From Ralstonia pickettii (lineage in GTDB: Bacteria; Pseudomonadota; Gammaproteobacteria; Burkholderiales; Burkholderiaceae), in NCBI RefSeq assembly GCF_001699815.1, contig NZ_MCGB01000037.1:1-33636 (forward strand): 33,636 nucleotides of DNA, read 5' to 3'. The notes beneath the pieces were generated by a model that did not search any database, was not told the DNA's origin, and saw only the letters and a list, made by a program, of their open reading frames with translations. How positions within the stretch are numbered: the stretch's first letter is position 1; each line of letters starts with the position of its first letter. Position numbers and translations under genes: made by a program. Positions 8,283-16,960 of the stretch are shown here, piece after piece.

Positions 8283-9424
8283 CGCCCGCTGCTGAACTTT
8301 TGCGCGGCGCGCGCCGCATTGCCGTCTTTCGCGCCTTGCAACTCGGCGACATGCTGTGCGCCGTGCCCGCCCTCCACGCCTTGCGGGCCGCCGCGCCCCA
8401 GGCGCACATCACGCTCGTGGGCCTGCCGTGGGCGCGCCAGTTCCAAGAGCGCTATGCCGATCTGCTCGACGACTTTGTCGCGTTACCGGGCGGCGACGGC
8501 TTTCCGGAAGCCGGGCCTGGCGATGCAGAGGCGACACACGCGTTCTATGCCGGCATGCGGGCACGCTGCCTGGATGTCGCCATCCAGCTGCACGGCAGCG
8601 GACCGCAATCGACGGAAGTGGTCCGGCAGTTTGGTGCGCACCATGTGTTCGGATTCCAACCCAATGGCGTGATCCCGCGGCAGCCGGATCCGGGGTTGCT
8701 CCCGTGGCCGACGCAGTTGCCTGAGGCGCAGCGCCTGCTGGCGTTGCTTAATCACCTGGGGGCGCCGGCCGTGCCGGCCACGCCCGACTTTCCGCTCATG
8801 CGCGACGACTATGCCGAAGCGCTTGCCCTGCTGCGCCACCACGCGCTGGACCGCGACCGCCTGGTCTGCCTGCACCCCGGCGCGCGCATGCCCACGCGGC
8901 GCTGGTGGCCGGAGCGCTTTGCTGCGGTGGCCGACACGCTCATCGTCAGCGGTTTTCATGTGGTGATCACGGGTGCGCCTTCGGAGGCGGCGCTCGTTGA
9001 AGAGGTCCGCAGCCACATGCGCCAGCGTGCGGCCTCGGTGGTCGGGCAAACCTCGCTTGGCGGGCTTGCTGCGCTGCTGCGGCTGGCGCGCCTGCTGATC
9101 TGCAACGACACCGGCGTGTCGCACGTGGCGGCGGCGGTGCGGGCGCCGAGCCTGGTCATTGCCTGCGGCAGCGACGTGGAGCGCTGGGCGCCGGCAGACC
9201 GCACGCTGCACCGCGTGCTGGCCGCGCATCCGCCATGCCGGCCCTGCATGCACTGGACGTGCCCCACCGGGCACGAATGCGCGCGCGATGTGACGGTGCA
9301 CGAACTGCTCGACGCCGCGTATGCCGCGCTGTTCGACCCCGATCTGCACCTGCGCGCATCGCATGCACCGCAAGCCGCCGACGCTCCCACCGCATCGCAC
9401 ACGATCGAGAATTCGACCTCATGA
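8279..9424 (+). CDS. GT9-family glycosyltransferase (heptosyltransferase-like), second copy
   Basis: This 381-residue protein has the same motif order as the GT9 at 4143: RIAVFRALQLGDMLCAVPA at the N-terminus, HPGARMPTRRWWPERFA in the middle, ICNDTGVSHVAAA at the donor site and CRPCMHWTCPTGHEC near the end. The two copies differ at many positions, so this is an old duplication or two separate recruitments, not a recent repeat. Two GT9 enzymes suggest that two sugars of the heptose type, or two linkages, are made. The start ATG at 8279 overlaps the preceding stop as ATGA; a longer in-frame reading back to 7823 lies inside the GT2 gene and is not used. The last 25 residues are a polar tail. Confidence 0.88.
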   Translation: MTPAAELLRGARRIAVFRALQLGDMLCAVPALHALRAAAPQAHITLVGLPWARQFQERYADLLDDFVALPGGDGFPEAGPGDAEATHAFYAGMRARCLDVAIQLHGSGPQSTEVVRQFGAHHVFGFQPNGVIPRQPDPGLLPWPTQLPEAQRLLALLNHLGAPAVPATPDFPLMRDDYAEALALLRHHALDRDRLVCLHPGARMPTRRWWPERFAAVADTLIVSGFHVVITGAPSEAALVEEVRSHMRQRAASVVGQTSLGGLAALLRLARLLICNDTGVSHVAAAVRAPSLVIACGSDVERWAPADRTLHRVLAAHPPCRPCMHWTCPTGHECARDVTVHELLDAAYAALFDPDLHLRASHAPQAADAPTASHTIENSTS

Positions 9425-10409
9425 CCCACCCCACGCGAGAACGCCTGCGCATCCTGACGTGGCACGTGCACGGCAACTACCTGTACTACCTGTCGCAGGT
9501 GCCGCACGACTTCTATCTCGTGACGCGGCCGCCCGATGCCTCAGGCCGCGTGCCGCCGGGTTATGCGGGCAAGGTCGGCGTGTTGCCCTGGGGTGACAAC
9601 GTGCACGAAGTACCGTTCGATGCCGTTGCCGGGCAGCACTTCGATGCGGTGCTGTATCAGTCCCGCGCGCAGTGGGAAGACGATCGCCTGTCGGTGCTCA
9701 GTGCCGCGCAGCGGGCGCTGCCGACGATCTATCTCGAACACGATCCGCCGCAGGAACACCCCACCAATACACGGCACTGGGTGCAAGACCCGAACGTGCT
9801 GCTGGTGCATGTAACGCCGTTCAATGCGTTGATGTGGGACAGCGGCATCACCCCGGCACGCGTGATCGAGCACGGTGTGCACTTGCCCGTGCCGGCCAGC
9901 TACACCGGCGAGCTGGAGCGCGGCATCGTGGTCGTGAACCACCTGCACAAGCGGGGGCGCCGGCTGGGTGCGGACGTGTTCCAGTCGCTGCGCCAACACG
10001 TGCCGCTTGACCTGGTCGGTATGGGCGCGGAAGCGGCGGGCGGGATCGGCGAAGTGGGCAACCTCGACCTGCCCACCTTCTGCGCGCGCTACCGCTTCTT
10101 CTTCAACCCCATCCGCTACACCAGCCTGGGCCTGGCGGTGGTGGAAGCCATGACCGTCGGCATGCCGATTGTCGGCCTGGCCACCACGGAGATGAGCACG
10201 GTCATTCGCAACGGCCACAACGGCTACGTCGATACCAGCCCCGAAGCGCTGGCCGGTGTCATGCAGACGCTGCTGCGCGATCCGGCCCTGGCCCGCCGCT
10301 GGGGCGACGCAGCACGCGAGACGGCCCGCACGCGTTTCGGCATCGACCGCTTCGTCGCCGATTGGCTGGACGCGTTTGCCACCGTCATGGAAAACAAGAA
10401 GGAGGCGGC

Positions 10410-10413
<4 letters not shown>
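9421..10413 (+). CDS. GT4/GT1-type glycosyltransferase
   Basis: This is a 330-residue GT-B-like protein. It begins with [25 protein letters not shown], a form common in short group-1 transferases. The C-terminal half has [26 protein letters not shown], in which only the second glutamate of the usual E-x7-E pair is kept, then [16 protein letters not shown]. The replacement of the first Glu by Thr/Ser is unusual for active GT4 enzymes but is known in divergent members. Its start overlaps the GT9 stop as ATGA, and it ends in an ATGA overlap with the epimerase gene. There is no signal peptide or membrane span. Substrates are unknown. Confidence 0.82.
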
Positions 10414-11432
<1,019 letters not shown>

Positions 11433-11466
11433 CCTCGGCCTTCGCGGGCGCTCTTCTGAAATCGGG

Positions 11467-12390
11467 TTAGCCGATCGACAGTGTGGGGATGGCGCGGCGG
11501 CGCTGGCGGTCAGCATCCATCTGCCGCCACAGCGCCACGGTCGTCGGCTGCACGGTATGCCGATGCAGCAAGGTGCGCGGCAGCCGCACCAGCGCGGCGG
11601 GCAACGCCTCCGCCAGCACGCCCTGTTCGGCCATCGCGCGGATGGCGCGGCCCGTCACTCGCCAGGCGAGATCCAGCGGCAACCGCAGCCAGGCGCTCAG
11701 CAACTCGTTGCGCGCCAGCAGTGCACGCCGCTGTGTCACATCACGCACCGGCGATGGGTTGTGGTGCGTGACCACCTCCCTGCAGTAGACGATGCGCCAG
11801 CCCGCGTCGACCAAGTCGAGCGCGAGCACGCTTTCTTCACCGCCGATAAAAAGGTCGCGCCGGTAGCCGCCGGCCTCGGTAAAGGCGCGTGTGCGGACCA
11901 CGCAGGCGCCGGCCATGAAGCCCAGCAGTGCGGGACCCGGCAAGCCGTCGGAAGGCAGCGTGCTGGTGGCCATGGGCTCGCACGCCGTGTCGTCGCGCCG
12001 CGTGGGCCCGACCACGACATGCGCCGCTACCACGCCCACCGACGGATACCGCTGCAGCACATCCACCGCGCGTGCCACCGAACCGGGCAACCACGCGGTG
12101 TCGTCATCGCAGAAAGCCACGTAAGGCGTATCGATGCTCGCTACGCCAAAGTTGCGACCCGCCGCACCGTAGTTGCGCGGCACCCGGACGAGTGTGATGT
12201 CGGGAAAGCGCGCGGCGATCTGATCGGCGGTGCCGTCGGTCGAGCCGTTGTCCACCACCACGATGGGCCACGGTTCATCGAGCGCGGCGAGGTTGCCAAG
12301 CGTTTCAAGCACGGTGGCTGCACGGTTGTACGTCAGCACGACGACGGAACACGGTGCCTGCGCACTGCGGGCGTCATCCAGCGGTTGCAT
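11467..12390 (-). CDS. GT2-family glycosyltransferase, convergent to the main operon
   Basis: This is a 307-residue GT-A enzyme with CSVVVLTYNRAATVLETL near the N-terminus, VVVDNGSTDGT, the acidic cluster FCDDDTAW, and GGEESVLALDLVDAGW in the acceptor region. The rhamnosyltransferase-like N-terminus is typical of transferases that build surface glycans. The ATG at 12390 is chosen because AAGGAG lies about 9 bases before it; longer readings run through the PIG-L gene. It overlaps the end of the PIG-L gene by 17 bases and is the last gene of that unit. No clear membrane segment is seen. Its position facing the nine-gene operon suggests work on the same product. Confidence 0.87.
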   Translation of the reverse strand: MQPLDDARSAQAPCSVVVLTYNRAATVLETLGNLAALDEPWPIVVVDNGSTDGTADQIAARFPDITLVRVPRNYGAAGRNFGVASIDTPYVAFCDDDTAWLPGSVARAVDVLQRYPSVGVVAAHVVVGPTRRDDTACEPMATSTLPSDGLPGPALLGFMAGACVVRTRAFTEAGGYRRDLFIGGEESVLALDLVDAGWRIVYCREVVTHHNPSPVRDVTQRRALLARNELLSAWLRLPLDLAWRVTGRAIRAMAEQGVLAEALPAALVRLPRTLLHRHTVQPTTVALWRQMDADRQRRRAIPTLSIG

Positions 12391-13096
12391 GATCGGGTTC
12401 TCCTTGCTTGGGTTCCAGTAGCCAGAAACGTTCGGGCTGGTGCAGGTCTTCCACGCCGCCGGGGCCGAACGCGCGCAGCTGACTGGCGTAACAGGCCACG
12501 GCGCGACGCTTCTGACGGCCATCGACGGCTGTGAGGGGCGATACCGGCGTGGCCACGATGTCCTGCGCGGCCAGCGCAACGATGCGGTCCTGCACGGCAC
12601 CGCGCCCACGCCGGTACAGCGCGTCCTCATAGCCGATCCAGAGCCGCTGCGGCAGCTTGCGCAGCAGCATCAGCGCCGCTTCGTGCACAAGTACGTGGTC
12701 GCTGTGGAACAGCCCCAGCGGTACGAACACCGCATCTGCCGTGCGTCTTTCCACCAGCCGGTATAAGGCACGCTCCAGTTCGGCCACGGTGGGCGTTTGC
12801 CCGTACTGGCTGTCGCAAAAACCGAGGTGATGCACCGTGGCGCTGACCTGCGCATGGGCCTGCGCATCTTCCAGCCGGCGAGCGGCCACCGCCTGGTTGG
12901 AATCGGCAAAGCCCGCTTCTTGGTCCCAGGTCGTTGAGACCGGAGTTTCGGGCGCGCCACCAAACACCGTGACCGTGCGGCTGCCGTGATGCGCCGCCAG
13001 CAACGCACCGCACGAGAAGATCGCGTCGTCAAAGTGCGGCGAGATCACCAGCACCGGGCCGAGGCTCGCGACGCGATCGTGCAGCGCCCGGCTCAT
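12374..13096 (-). CDS. PIG-L/LmbE-family zinc deacetylase
   Basis: This 240-residue protein has the family metal motif as SPHFDDAIFSCG (H21, D23, D24) and a second ligand region HSDH (H131, H134). The family removes N-acetyl groups from GlcNAc-type sugars (GlcNAc-PI, GlcNAc-inositol in mycothiol synthesis, diacetylchitobiose and others) or acts on related conjugates. In this setting it most likely deacetylates an amino sugar in the glycan or its precursor, which would expose an amine. Its ATG overlaps the stop of the alcohol-dehydrogenase remnant as ATGA, so its translation probably depends on translation of that remnant. Confidence 0.88.
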   Translation of the reverse strand: MSRALHDRVASLGPVLVISPHFDDAIFSCGALLAAHHGSRTVTVFGGAPETPVSTTWDQEAGFADSNQAVAARRLEDAQAHAQVSATVHHLGFCDSQYGQTPTVAELERALYRLVERRTADAVFVPLGLFHSDHVLVHEAALMLLRKLPQRLWIGYEDALYRRGRGAVQDRIVALAAQDIVATPVSPLTAVDGRQKRRAVACYASQLRAFGPGGVEDLHQPERFWLLEPKQGEPDHATAG

Positions 13097-13443
13097 GCGC
13101 GCGAGGCGCGGGGCGTGCGAGCGCCGTCAGTCGCGTGCGGGTCAAGCTTGACCTTCAACCGGCCTGGCTCGCGCGTATCGAAGGCGAGGCAGGCATCGAG
13201 CGCTCCCGCCATCGGCGCGCCCACCGCCAGATTGCGCAGATCGTCGCCGAGCGCCTCCACTACCCTCCCCACGCCTTCGTGGCCGAGGATGCGGCCCACG
13301 GTGCCGCATACGAAGTGCAGATCCGTCCCGCAGATGGCGCTGGCCCTCAGGCGCACGGTGGCGTCGGTGGGCTCGCGCAGTGTCGGCTCGGGCACGTCTC
13401 TCAGACGAATGTCGCCGATGCCGTGGAATACAACCGCTTTCAT
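13093..13443 (-). pseudogene. Internally deleted zinc-dependent alcohol dehydrogenase, 116 aa, still open
   Basis: The frame opens MKAVVFHGIGDIRLRDVPEP, the start of glutathione-dependent-formaldehyde/threonine-type zinc alcohol dehydrogenases that are normally near 350-400 residues. It keeps the catalytic zinc residues C38 (AICGTD) and H55/E56 (GHEGVG). A short stretch seems lost between residues 50 and 51, and the whole structural-zinc and Rossmann core is missing after about residue 75. There the frame jumps to a typical C-terminal piece (ALDACLAFDTREPGRLKVKL). Both losses keep the reading frame. It cannot bind NAD in the usual way, so I call it a remnant. However, it retains a start, a ribosome site (AGGGG) and an ATGA overlap with the PIG-L gene, so it may survive as a translated leader for PIG-L. 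Confidence 0.7.
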
Positions 13444-13470
13444 GATTGACCCCTGGTTGGTGAACTGGAC

Positions 13471-13489
13471 ACCGCGCCGGAAGCGCGGT
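13471..13489 (-). other. Hairpin in the 5' leader of the ADH-remnant/PIG-L/GT2 unit
   Basis: Perfect 7-base arms ACCGCGC and GCGCGGT enclose a 5-base loop. It would sit within the first 25 bases of the transcript predicted from the sigma-54-like site at 13503-13518. No T run follows, so it is not a classical terminator. It could protect the 5' end or regulate translation. Confidence 0.35.
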
Positions 13490-13502
13490 TTCGCCCAAGA
13501 CA

Positions 13503-13518
13503 CGCAACCGCGGTGCCT
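13503..13518 (-). promoter_or_regulatory. Sigma-54-type -24/-12 promoter for ADH-remnant/PIG-L/GT2
   Basis: Read on the minus strand the site is A-GGCAC-CGCGG-TTGC-G. The core GGCAC-N5-TTGC is exact and GG and GC are 10 bases apart. The predicted start is about 13492, giving a 49-base leader to the ATG at 13443. It occupies the 96-base gap between the Nramp-like gene and the ADH remnant. Confidence 0.55.
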
Positions 13519-13539
13519 GCGCCGCAGCCGGTTGTTTTT

Positions 13540-14811
13540 TCAGGAACCTCGCACCGCCAGCACGAAGAACAGCAGCGTGCTGGCGCACATGCACAGCGTC
13601 GCCACCCAGGCTGTGCCATGCAACAGCGGCGAGCTGCGAAACGGCCCCATCACCGCCTTGCGGCGCGACATCAACTGCAGCATCACCATGACCGGCGTGG
13701 CGGCCACGCCGTTGAGCACGGCGGCCCAATACAGCAACTTGAAGGGCTCGATGGGCAGGAACACCATCACCATGGCTGCGGCCATCACCAGTGTCAGGAA
13801 GAGGTAGAACTTGGGCGCGTGGTGCACCTTGGCTTCCAGGCTGCTATGCCACTTGAAGGCCTCCGCTGCGGCATAGGCGGCAGACCCCGCCAGCACCGGC
13901 ACCGCCAGCAGCCCCGTGCCGATCACCCCCACCGCAAACAACATCTGCGCAAAGCGGCCGGCCACCGGCTTGAGCGCTTCGGCGGCCTGCGCACAGGTTT
14001 CGATTTGCGTGATGCCGTGTGTGTGCAGCGCATAGGCGGCCGTCAGCATGATGCAGAAGGCGATAAGCGCCGACACCGCCATCCCGACCGTGGTGTCGAT
14101 GCGGATGCGTGCGAGCTGGTCCTTCGCCTGCCACGGCGCTTTCTTGAGGGGTGCTTCGTCTTCGGCCAGCCGTGTTTCTTCGACCTCGCCCGCGGCTTGC
14201 CAGACAAACAGATACGGGCTGATGGTGGTGCCGAACACCGCGATAAGCGTCATTGCATAGTCCTTGGACCACCGCATCCGCGGCACCACGGTGTCGTGCA
14301 GTGCACGCGCCCAGTCGACCTGCACGACAAACGCCGTGGCAACGTACGCGAGCAGCGACAACGCAATCCATTGCAGATAGCGCGCATACCGCCGATACGG
14401 CATCCAGATTTGCAGCACGAGCGTCACCACCGCAAACAGGCAGGCGTACCACGCCGTGGCGCCGCCCACGAGCAGCCGCACGCTGTCGCCCATGGCCGCA
14501 ATGTCCGCACCCACGTTGATGACGTTGGCCACCGTGACGAGCGCCACGAACGCATACGCCAGCCACGGCGAATGATGCCGCCGAATGTTGGCGACCACGC
14601 CCTGCCCAGACACCCGCCCCAGCCGAGCACTGACGAGCTGGATGGCGATCATCAGGGGCAGCGTGAGCAACAGCGTCCAGAGCATGGCCGTGCCGACCTG
14701 TGCCCCGGCCTGTGCATACGTGGCGATGCCGCTCGGGTCGTCATCCGCCGCACCGGTGATGAAGCCGGGCCCCAGCCGGCGGTACCACGGGGTGTCGTTT
14801 GCAGCGGGCAC
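13540..14811 (-). CDS. Nramp-related metal-ion transporter with altered metal-site motifs
   Basis: About 423 residues with around eleven hydrophobic spans give an Nramp-type inner-membrane transporter. Canonical Nramp proteins have DPGN in TM1 and MPH in TM6. Here TM1 reads ADDDPSGIATY (DPSG at 25-28) and TM6 reads GTTISPYLFVWQ with no Met-Pro-His. This places it in a divergent, Nramp-related clade whose ion may not be Mn or Fe; Mg or another ion is possible. The start is uncertain: I use a GTG at 14811, 7 bases after the stop of the small gene upstream, because the first span follows it closely and an ATG at 14985 would overlap that whole gene. The ribosome site is weak, which fits coupled translation. 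Confidence 0.82.
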   Translation of the reverse strand: MPAANDTPWYRRLGPGFITGAADDDPSGIATYAQAGAQVGTAMLWTLLLTLPLMIAIQLVSARLGRVSGQGVVANIRRHHSPWLAYAFVALVTVANVINVGADIAAMGDSVRLLVGGATAWYACLFAVVTLVLQIWMPYRRYARYLQWIALSLLAYVATAFVVQVDWARALHDTVVPRMRWSKDYAMTLIAVFGTTISPYLFVWQAAGEVEETRLAEDEAPLKKAPWQAKDQLARIRIDTTVGMAVSALIAFCIMLTAAYALHTHGITQIETCAQAAEALKPVAGRFAQMLFAVGVIGTGLLAVPVLAGSAAYAAAEAFKWHSSLEAKVHHAPKFYLFLTLVMAAAMVMVFLPIEPFKLLYWAAVLNGVAATPVMVMLQLMSRRKAVMGPFRSSPLLHGTAWVATLCMCASTLLFFVLAVRGS

Positions 14812-14818
14812 GCTGGGC

Positions 14819-15085
14819 TTAGCTGCGGTTGTCGGTGGGCGGTGCGTCTGGCATCTGCTCGCCGGGGTCGAGCAGCCTGTCTCGCGTGATGCCCGGCGGC
14901 CCCCCCCTCTGACGCATGCGGCGCAGCGTGTCGTGCCGGCTCTGCGGTTTGGGTGCGGTGCTGCCGGTGCGGCCCACTTCCGCATTGGCCGGCCGGTCGC
15001 CCGGTTTGCGGTGCGAATCGGCCTGTTCCCAATCGGCCTGACGTTGTTCTGCGTCTCGGTTTTCCTTGTGTTGCTTGTCTCGCAT
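14819..15085 (-). CDS. Small hydrophilic hypothetical protein, 88 aa
   Basis: This is a short, highly charged protein rich in Arg, Asp, Gln and Pro (starts MRDKQHKENRDAEQRQADWE). It has no hydrophobic span and no signal peptide, and is probably largely disordered. The ATG has CGGAG 7 bases upstream on the minus strand. It sits between the DUF421 gene (35 bases upstream) and the Nramp-like gene (7 bases downstream), so it belongs to that unit. I know no function. Its composition recalls small stress-related hydrophilic proteins, but that is a resemblance only. Confidence 0.6.
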   Translation of the reverse strand: MRDKQHKENRDAEQRQADWEQADSHRKPGDRPANAEVGRTGSTAPKPQSRHDTLRRMRQRGGPPGITRDRLLDPGEQMPDAPPTDNRS

Positions 15086-15120
15086 GGTCGGCTCCGGTGT
15101 GCGTGTGCGGGTGTGCAAAA

Positions 15121-15612
15121 TCAGCGGCGCTTGCGGATCAGGCTGACCTGTCCGTTGCGCTCCAGGATGGCGGCCTCCACATCGTCGAGCGTGCGTGAGC
15201 CCAAGGTCTGGCGCGCGCTTTCTTGCACATCGCCCACAGTGATGAGCGCCGCATCCATCTGGCCCTGGTCGAAGCGCCCTTCGCGATAGACCTCGCGTTC
15301 GCGGCCCGCGATGAGCCGATCGAGCTTGGGCAGCCGCACGCACGCCCAACCCAGCAGACGGTGCACCGCTACCAGGGCGAGCGACGCCGACACCGTGGCC
15401 ACAAACGGCGACGCCCCGACGATCGCGCGGCTCAGCGTTGCCCCAAGCAACACGGCGACAACGAAATCGAACGGCGCGCGCTGCCCAAACGAGCGCCGGC
15501 CGGATAAGCGCACCAGCGCCAGGCCGATGGCGAACACCACCACCGCGCGCATCGCGGTTTGCAGCGGGTTGAGATCCTTGCCTTCGCCAAACAGGAACAG
15601 CAGCGTGTCCAT
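15121..15612 (-). CDS. DUF421 (YetF/YcaP-like) membrane protein
   Basis: This 163-residue protein has an N-terminal region with about three hydrophobic segments (AMRAVVVFAIGLALVRLSG, FDFVVAVLLGATLSRAI, FVATVSASLALVAVHRLLG). A soluble C-terminal domain follows with the family signature REREVYREGRFDQGQMDAAL, in which a small alpha/beta fold precedes LDDVEAAILERNGQVSLI. DUF421 proteins are widespread inner-membrane proteins of unknown activity, often near stress genes. The ATG at 15612 has GGGAGG about 5 bases upstream; a longer frame to 15693 has no such site and would cover the promoter. It is the first gene of a unit with the small protein and the Nramp-like transporter. Confidence 0.85.
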   Translation of the reverse strand: MDTLLFLFGEGKDLNPLQTAMRAVVVFAIGLALVRLSGRRSFGQRAPFDFVVAVLLGATLSRAIVGASPFVATVSASLALVAVHRLLGWACVRLPKLDRLIAGREREVYREGRFDQGQMDAALITVGDVQESARQTLGSRTLDDVEAAILERNGQVSLIRKRR

Positions 15613-15631
15613 GGCGCCTCCCGTCGTCGAT

Positions 15632-15693
15632 GTGGAGTCTGTTCCACCAGGAGAGCAAGCGGCGTGCCGCAGTGCATGCGGCCAAGACTCCAC
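15632..15693. repeat. Nested inverted repeats in the divergent promoter region
   Basis: GTGGAGTCT (15632-15640) and AGACTCCAC (15685-15693) are perfect 9-base inverted arms 44 bases apart, flanking the DUF421 promoter. Inside them a second repeat, GCCGCA (15666-15671) and TGCGGC (15677-15682), overlaps the -24 element. They could be regulator-binding sites for the divergent pair. Confidence 0.4.
15654..15669 (-). promoter_or_regulatory. Sigma-54-type -24/-12 promoter for the DUF421/Nramp unit
   Basis: On the minus strand the site reads CGGCACG-CCGC-TTGCT. It differs from the consensus TGGCACG-N4-TTGCW at the first base only, and GG and GC are 10 bases apart. The predicted start is about 15643, 31 bases before the ATG. 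It is the best match in the window. Confidence 0.6.
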
Positions 15694-15715
15694 CTCACGC
15701 TACGTTCGAGCGCAA

Positions 15716-15731
15716 TGGCATACCGCGTGCT
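15716..15731 (+). promoter_or_regulatory. Weak sigma-54-like site before the stress SDR
   Basis: TGGCATA-CCGC-GTGCT keeps the 10-base GG to GC spacing but has mismatches in both elements. The predicted start is about 15742, 30 bases before the ATG at 15772. It may also be chance; the stronger divergent site at 15654 raises its credibility. Confidence 0.3.
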
Positions 15732-15771
15732 GAAAGCCGGGGTATCCACTCTTTTTTATAGGGAGCCCGCC

Positions 15772-16632
15772 ATGCCCGACCAACCCCAACAGCAACCGCC
15801 ACAGCATCAGCACCGCCAGCCCGGCACGGAGAGCGAGATGACGCCGCGCCCGCAAGCCGAGATGGAAAATTACGTCGGCGGCAGCAAGCTCACAGACAAG
15901 GTGGCCATCGTCACCGGCGGCGACAGCGGCATCGGCCGTGCCGTCGCCATCGGCTTCGCCAAGGAAGGCGCCGACGTGCTGATCGCCTACCTGGACGAAC
16001 ACGACGACGCCAACCAGACCTGCCGCCTCGTACGCGCGACCGGCCGCCGCTGCGAAGCCATTGCCGGCGACCTGGGCGACGAAGCACACGCCCGCGCGGT
16101 CGTCACGCAGGCGGTCGCCACCTTTGGAAAGATCGACATCGTGGTGAGCAATGCGGCAGAACAGCACCCGCAGCAAAGCCTGGCCGACATCGATGCGGCG
16201 CAACTGGAACGTACGTTCCGCACCAACGTCTTTGCGATGTTCTATCTGATCCGTGCCGCGCTGCCGCACCTGCATGCAGGCGCACGCATTATCACGACCA
16301 CGTCGGTCACGGCGTTTCGCGGCAGCGGGCACCTGGTGGACTACGCCGCCACCAAGGGCGCTATCGTGGCGTTCACGCGCTCGCTCGCGCAGCAACTGGC
16401 GGAGCAGGGCATCCTGGTGAACGCCGTGGCGCCCGGGCCGATCTGGACGCCGCTGATTCCGTCCACCTTCGACGCCGAGCACGTCGCCAAATTCGGCAGC
16501 AAGGAGCCTCTGGGCCGGGCCGGCCAGCCGGATGAAGTGGCACCGTGCTACATCTTTCTCGCGTCGGCCGATGCGAGCTACATGACGGGGCAGACGCTGC
16601 ATCCGAACGGGGGCGAAATCGTCAACGGGTGA
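15772..16632 (+). CDS. SDR oxidoreductase of the YhdF/YghA (general stress protein 39-like) group
   Basis: This 286-residue SDR has the long Gln/Pro/His-rich N-terminal extension of about 40 residues that marks this group, then TGGDSGIG (48-55), SNAAEQHPQ and the catalytic Y191/K195 (YAATK). The end, YMTGQTLHPNGGEIVNG, is also typical. Members are NAD(P)-dependent and are often induced by stress; their true substrates are mostly unknown. The ATG has GGGAG at 15761-15765. It is divergent from the DUF421 gene, sharing a 159-base control region. The same pairing with stress-type membrane proteins suggests an envelope or desiccation-type response. Confidence 0.87.
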   Translation: MPDQPQQQPPQHQHRQPGTESEMTPRPQAEMENYVGGSKLTDKVAIVTGGDSGIGRAVAIGFAKEGADVLIAYLDEHDDANQTCRLVRATGRRCEAIAGDLGDEAHARAVVTQAVATFGKIDIVVSNAAEQHPQQSLADIDAAQLERTFRTNVFAMFYLIRAALPHLHAGARIITTTSVTAFRGSGHLVDYAATKGAIVAFTRSLAQQLAEQGILVNAVAPGPIWTPLIPSTFDAEHVAKFGSKEPLGRAGQPDEVAPCYIFLASADASYMTGQTLHPNGGEIVNG

Positions 16633-16960
16633 GGGAACACATCCCGCCGCATAACGCCAAATCAATCCGCCACCTCCGGGGCCGCCCAGTGTCCATGGTC
16701 TTGACCCGCGGTTCCGCCCCCGTCGCTGAATCGCGCCCCCCGTCGGGCCGCCTCCGACTGCGCCCCGCCTTCTCGTAAGGCACTTTCGGCGTCGATTGGC
16801 GCCGCCCTTCAGTTGCCCTGGCAGCCGCCGTTATGCAATGTAATAAAGTCTGATCATAGGAACATTCTGATCGGCACCCCTCGGCGATAGAATGACTGGT
16901 CACCGCCGTTCGAGCGGTCTTCGTCCCCCAATCAACGCACCGCGGTTCTGAAACGCCTCC
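16633..16960 (+). promoter_or_regulatory. 328-base non-coding gap with likely RND operon promoter
   Basis: I see no gene in this gap. Most of it is GC-rich, but 16831-16870 is distinctly AT-rich (it contains TTATGCAATGTAATAAAG). TTGCCC at 16813 could be a -35 element, but no good -10 lies at 17 bases. TCTGATC occurs twice as a direct repeat (16849-16855 and 16866-16872), spaced 17 bases, which could be an operator. No sigma-54-type site was found here. Confidence 0.3.

Noticed and set aside
13529..13540. T run after a GC-rich stretch as a plus-strand terminator
   Set aside because: No plus-strand gene ends nearby, and on the minus strand the run is A-rich and overlaps the end of the Nramp-like gene.
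14812..14985. Longer N-terminus for the Nramp-like gene from an ATG at 14985
   Set aside because: It would overlap most of the small gene at 14819-15085, and its extra residues are Arg/Cys-rich and unlike the family.
16820..16836. Possible sigma-54 site before the RND operon (TGGCAGCC...)
   Set aside because: The base pair 10 positions after GG is TA, not GC, so the -12 element is missing.
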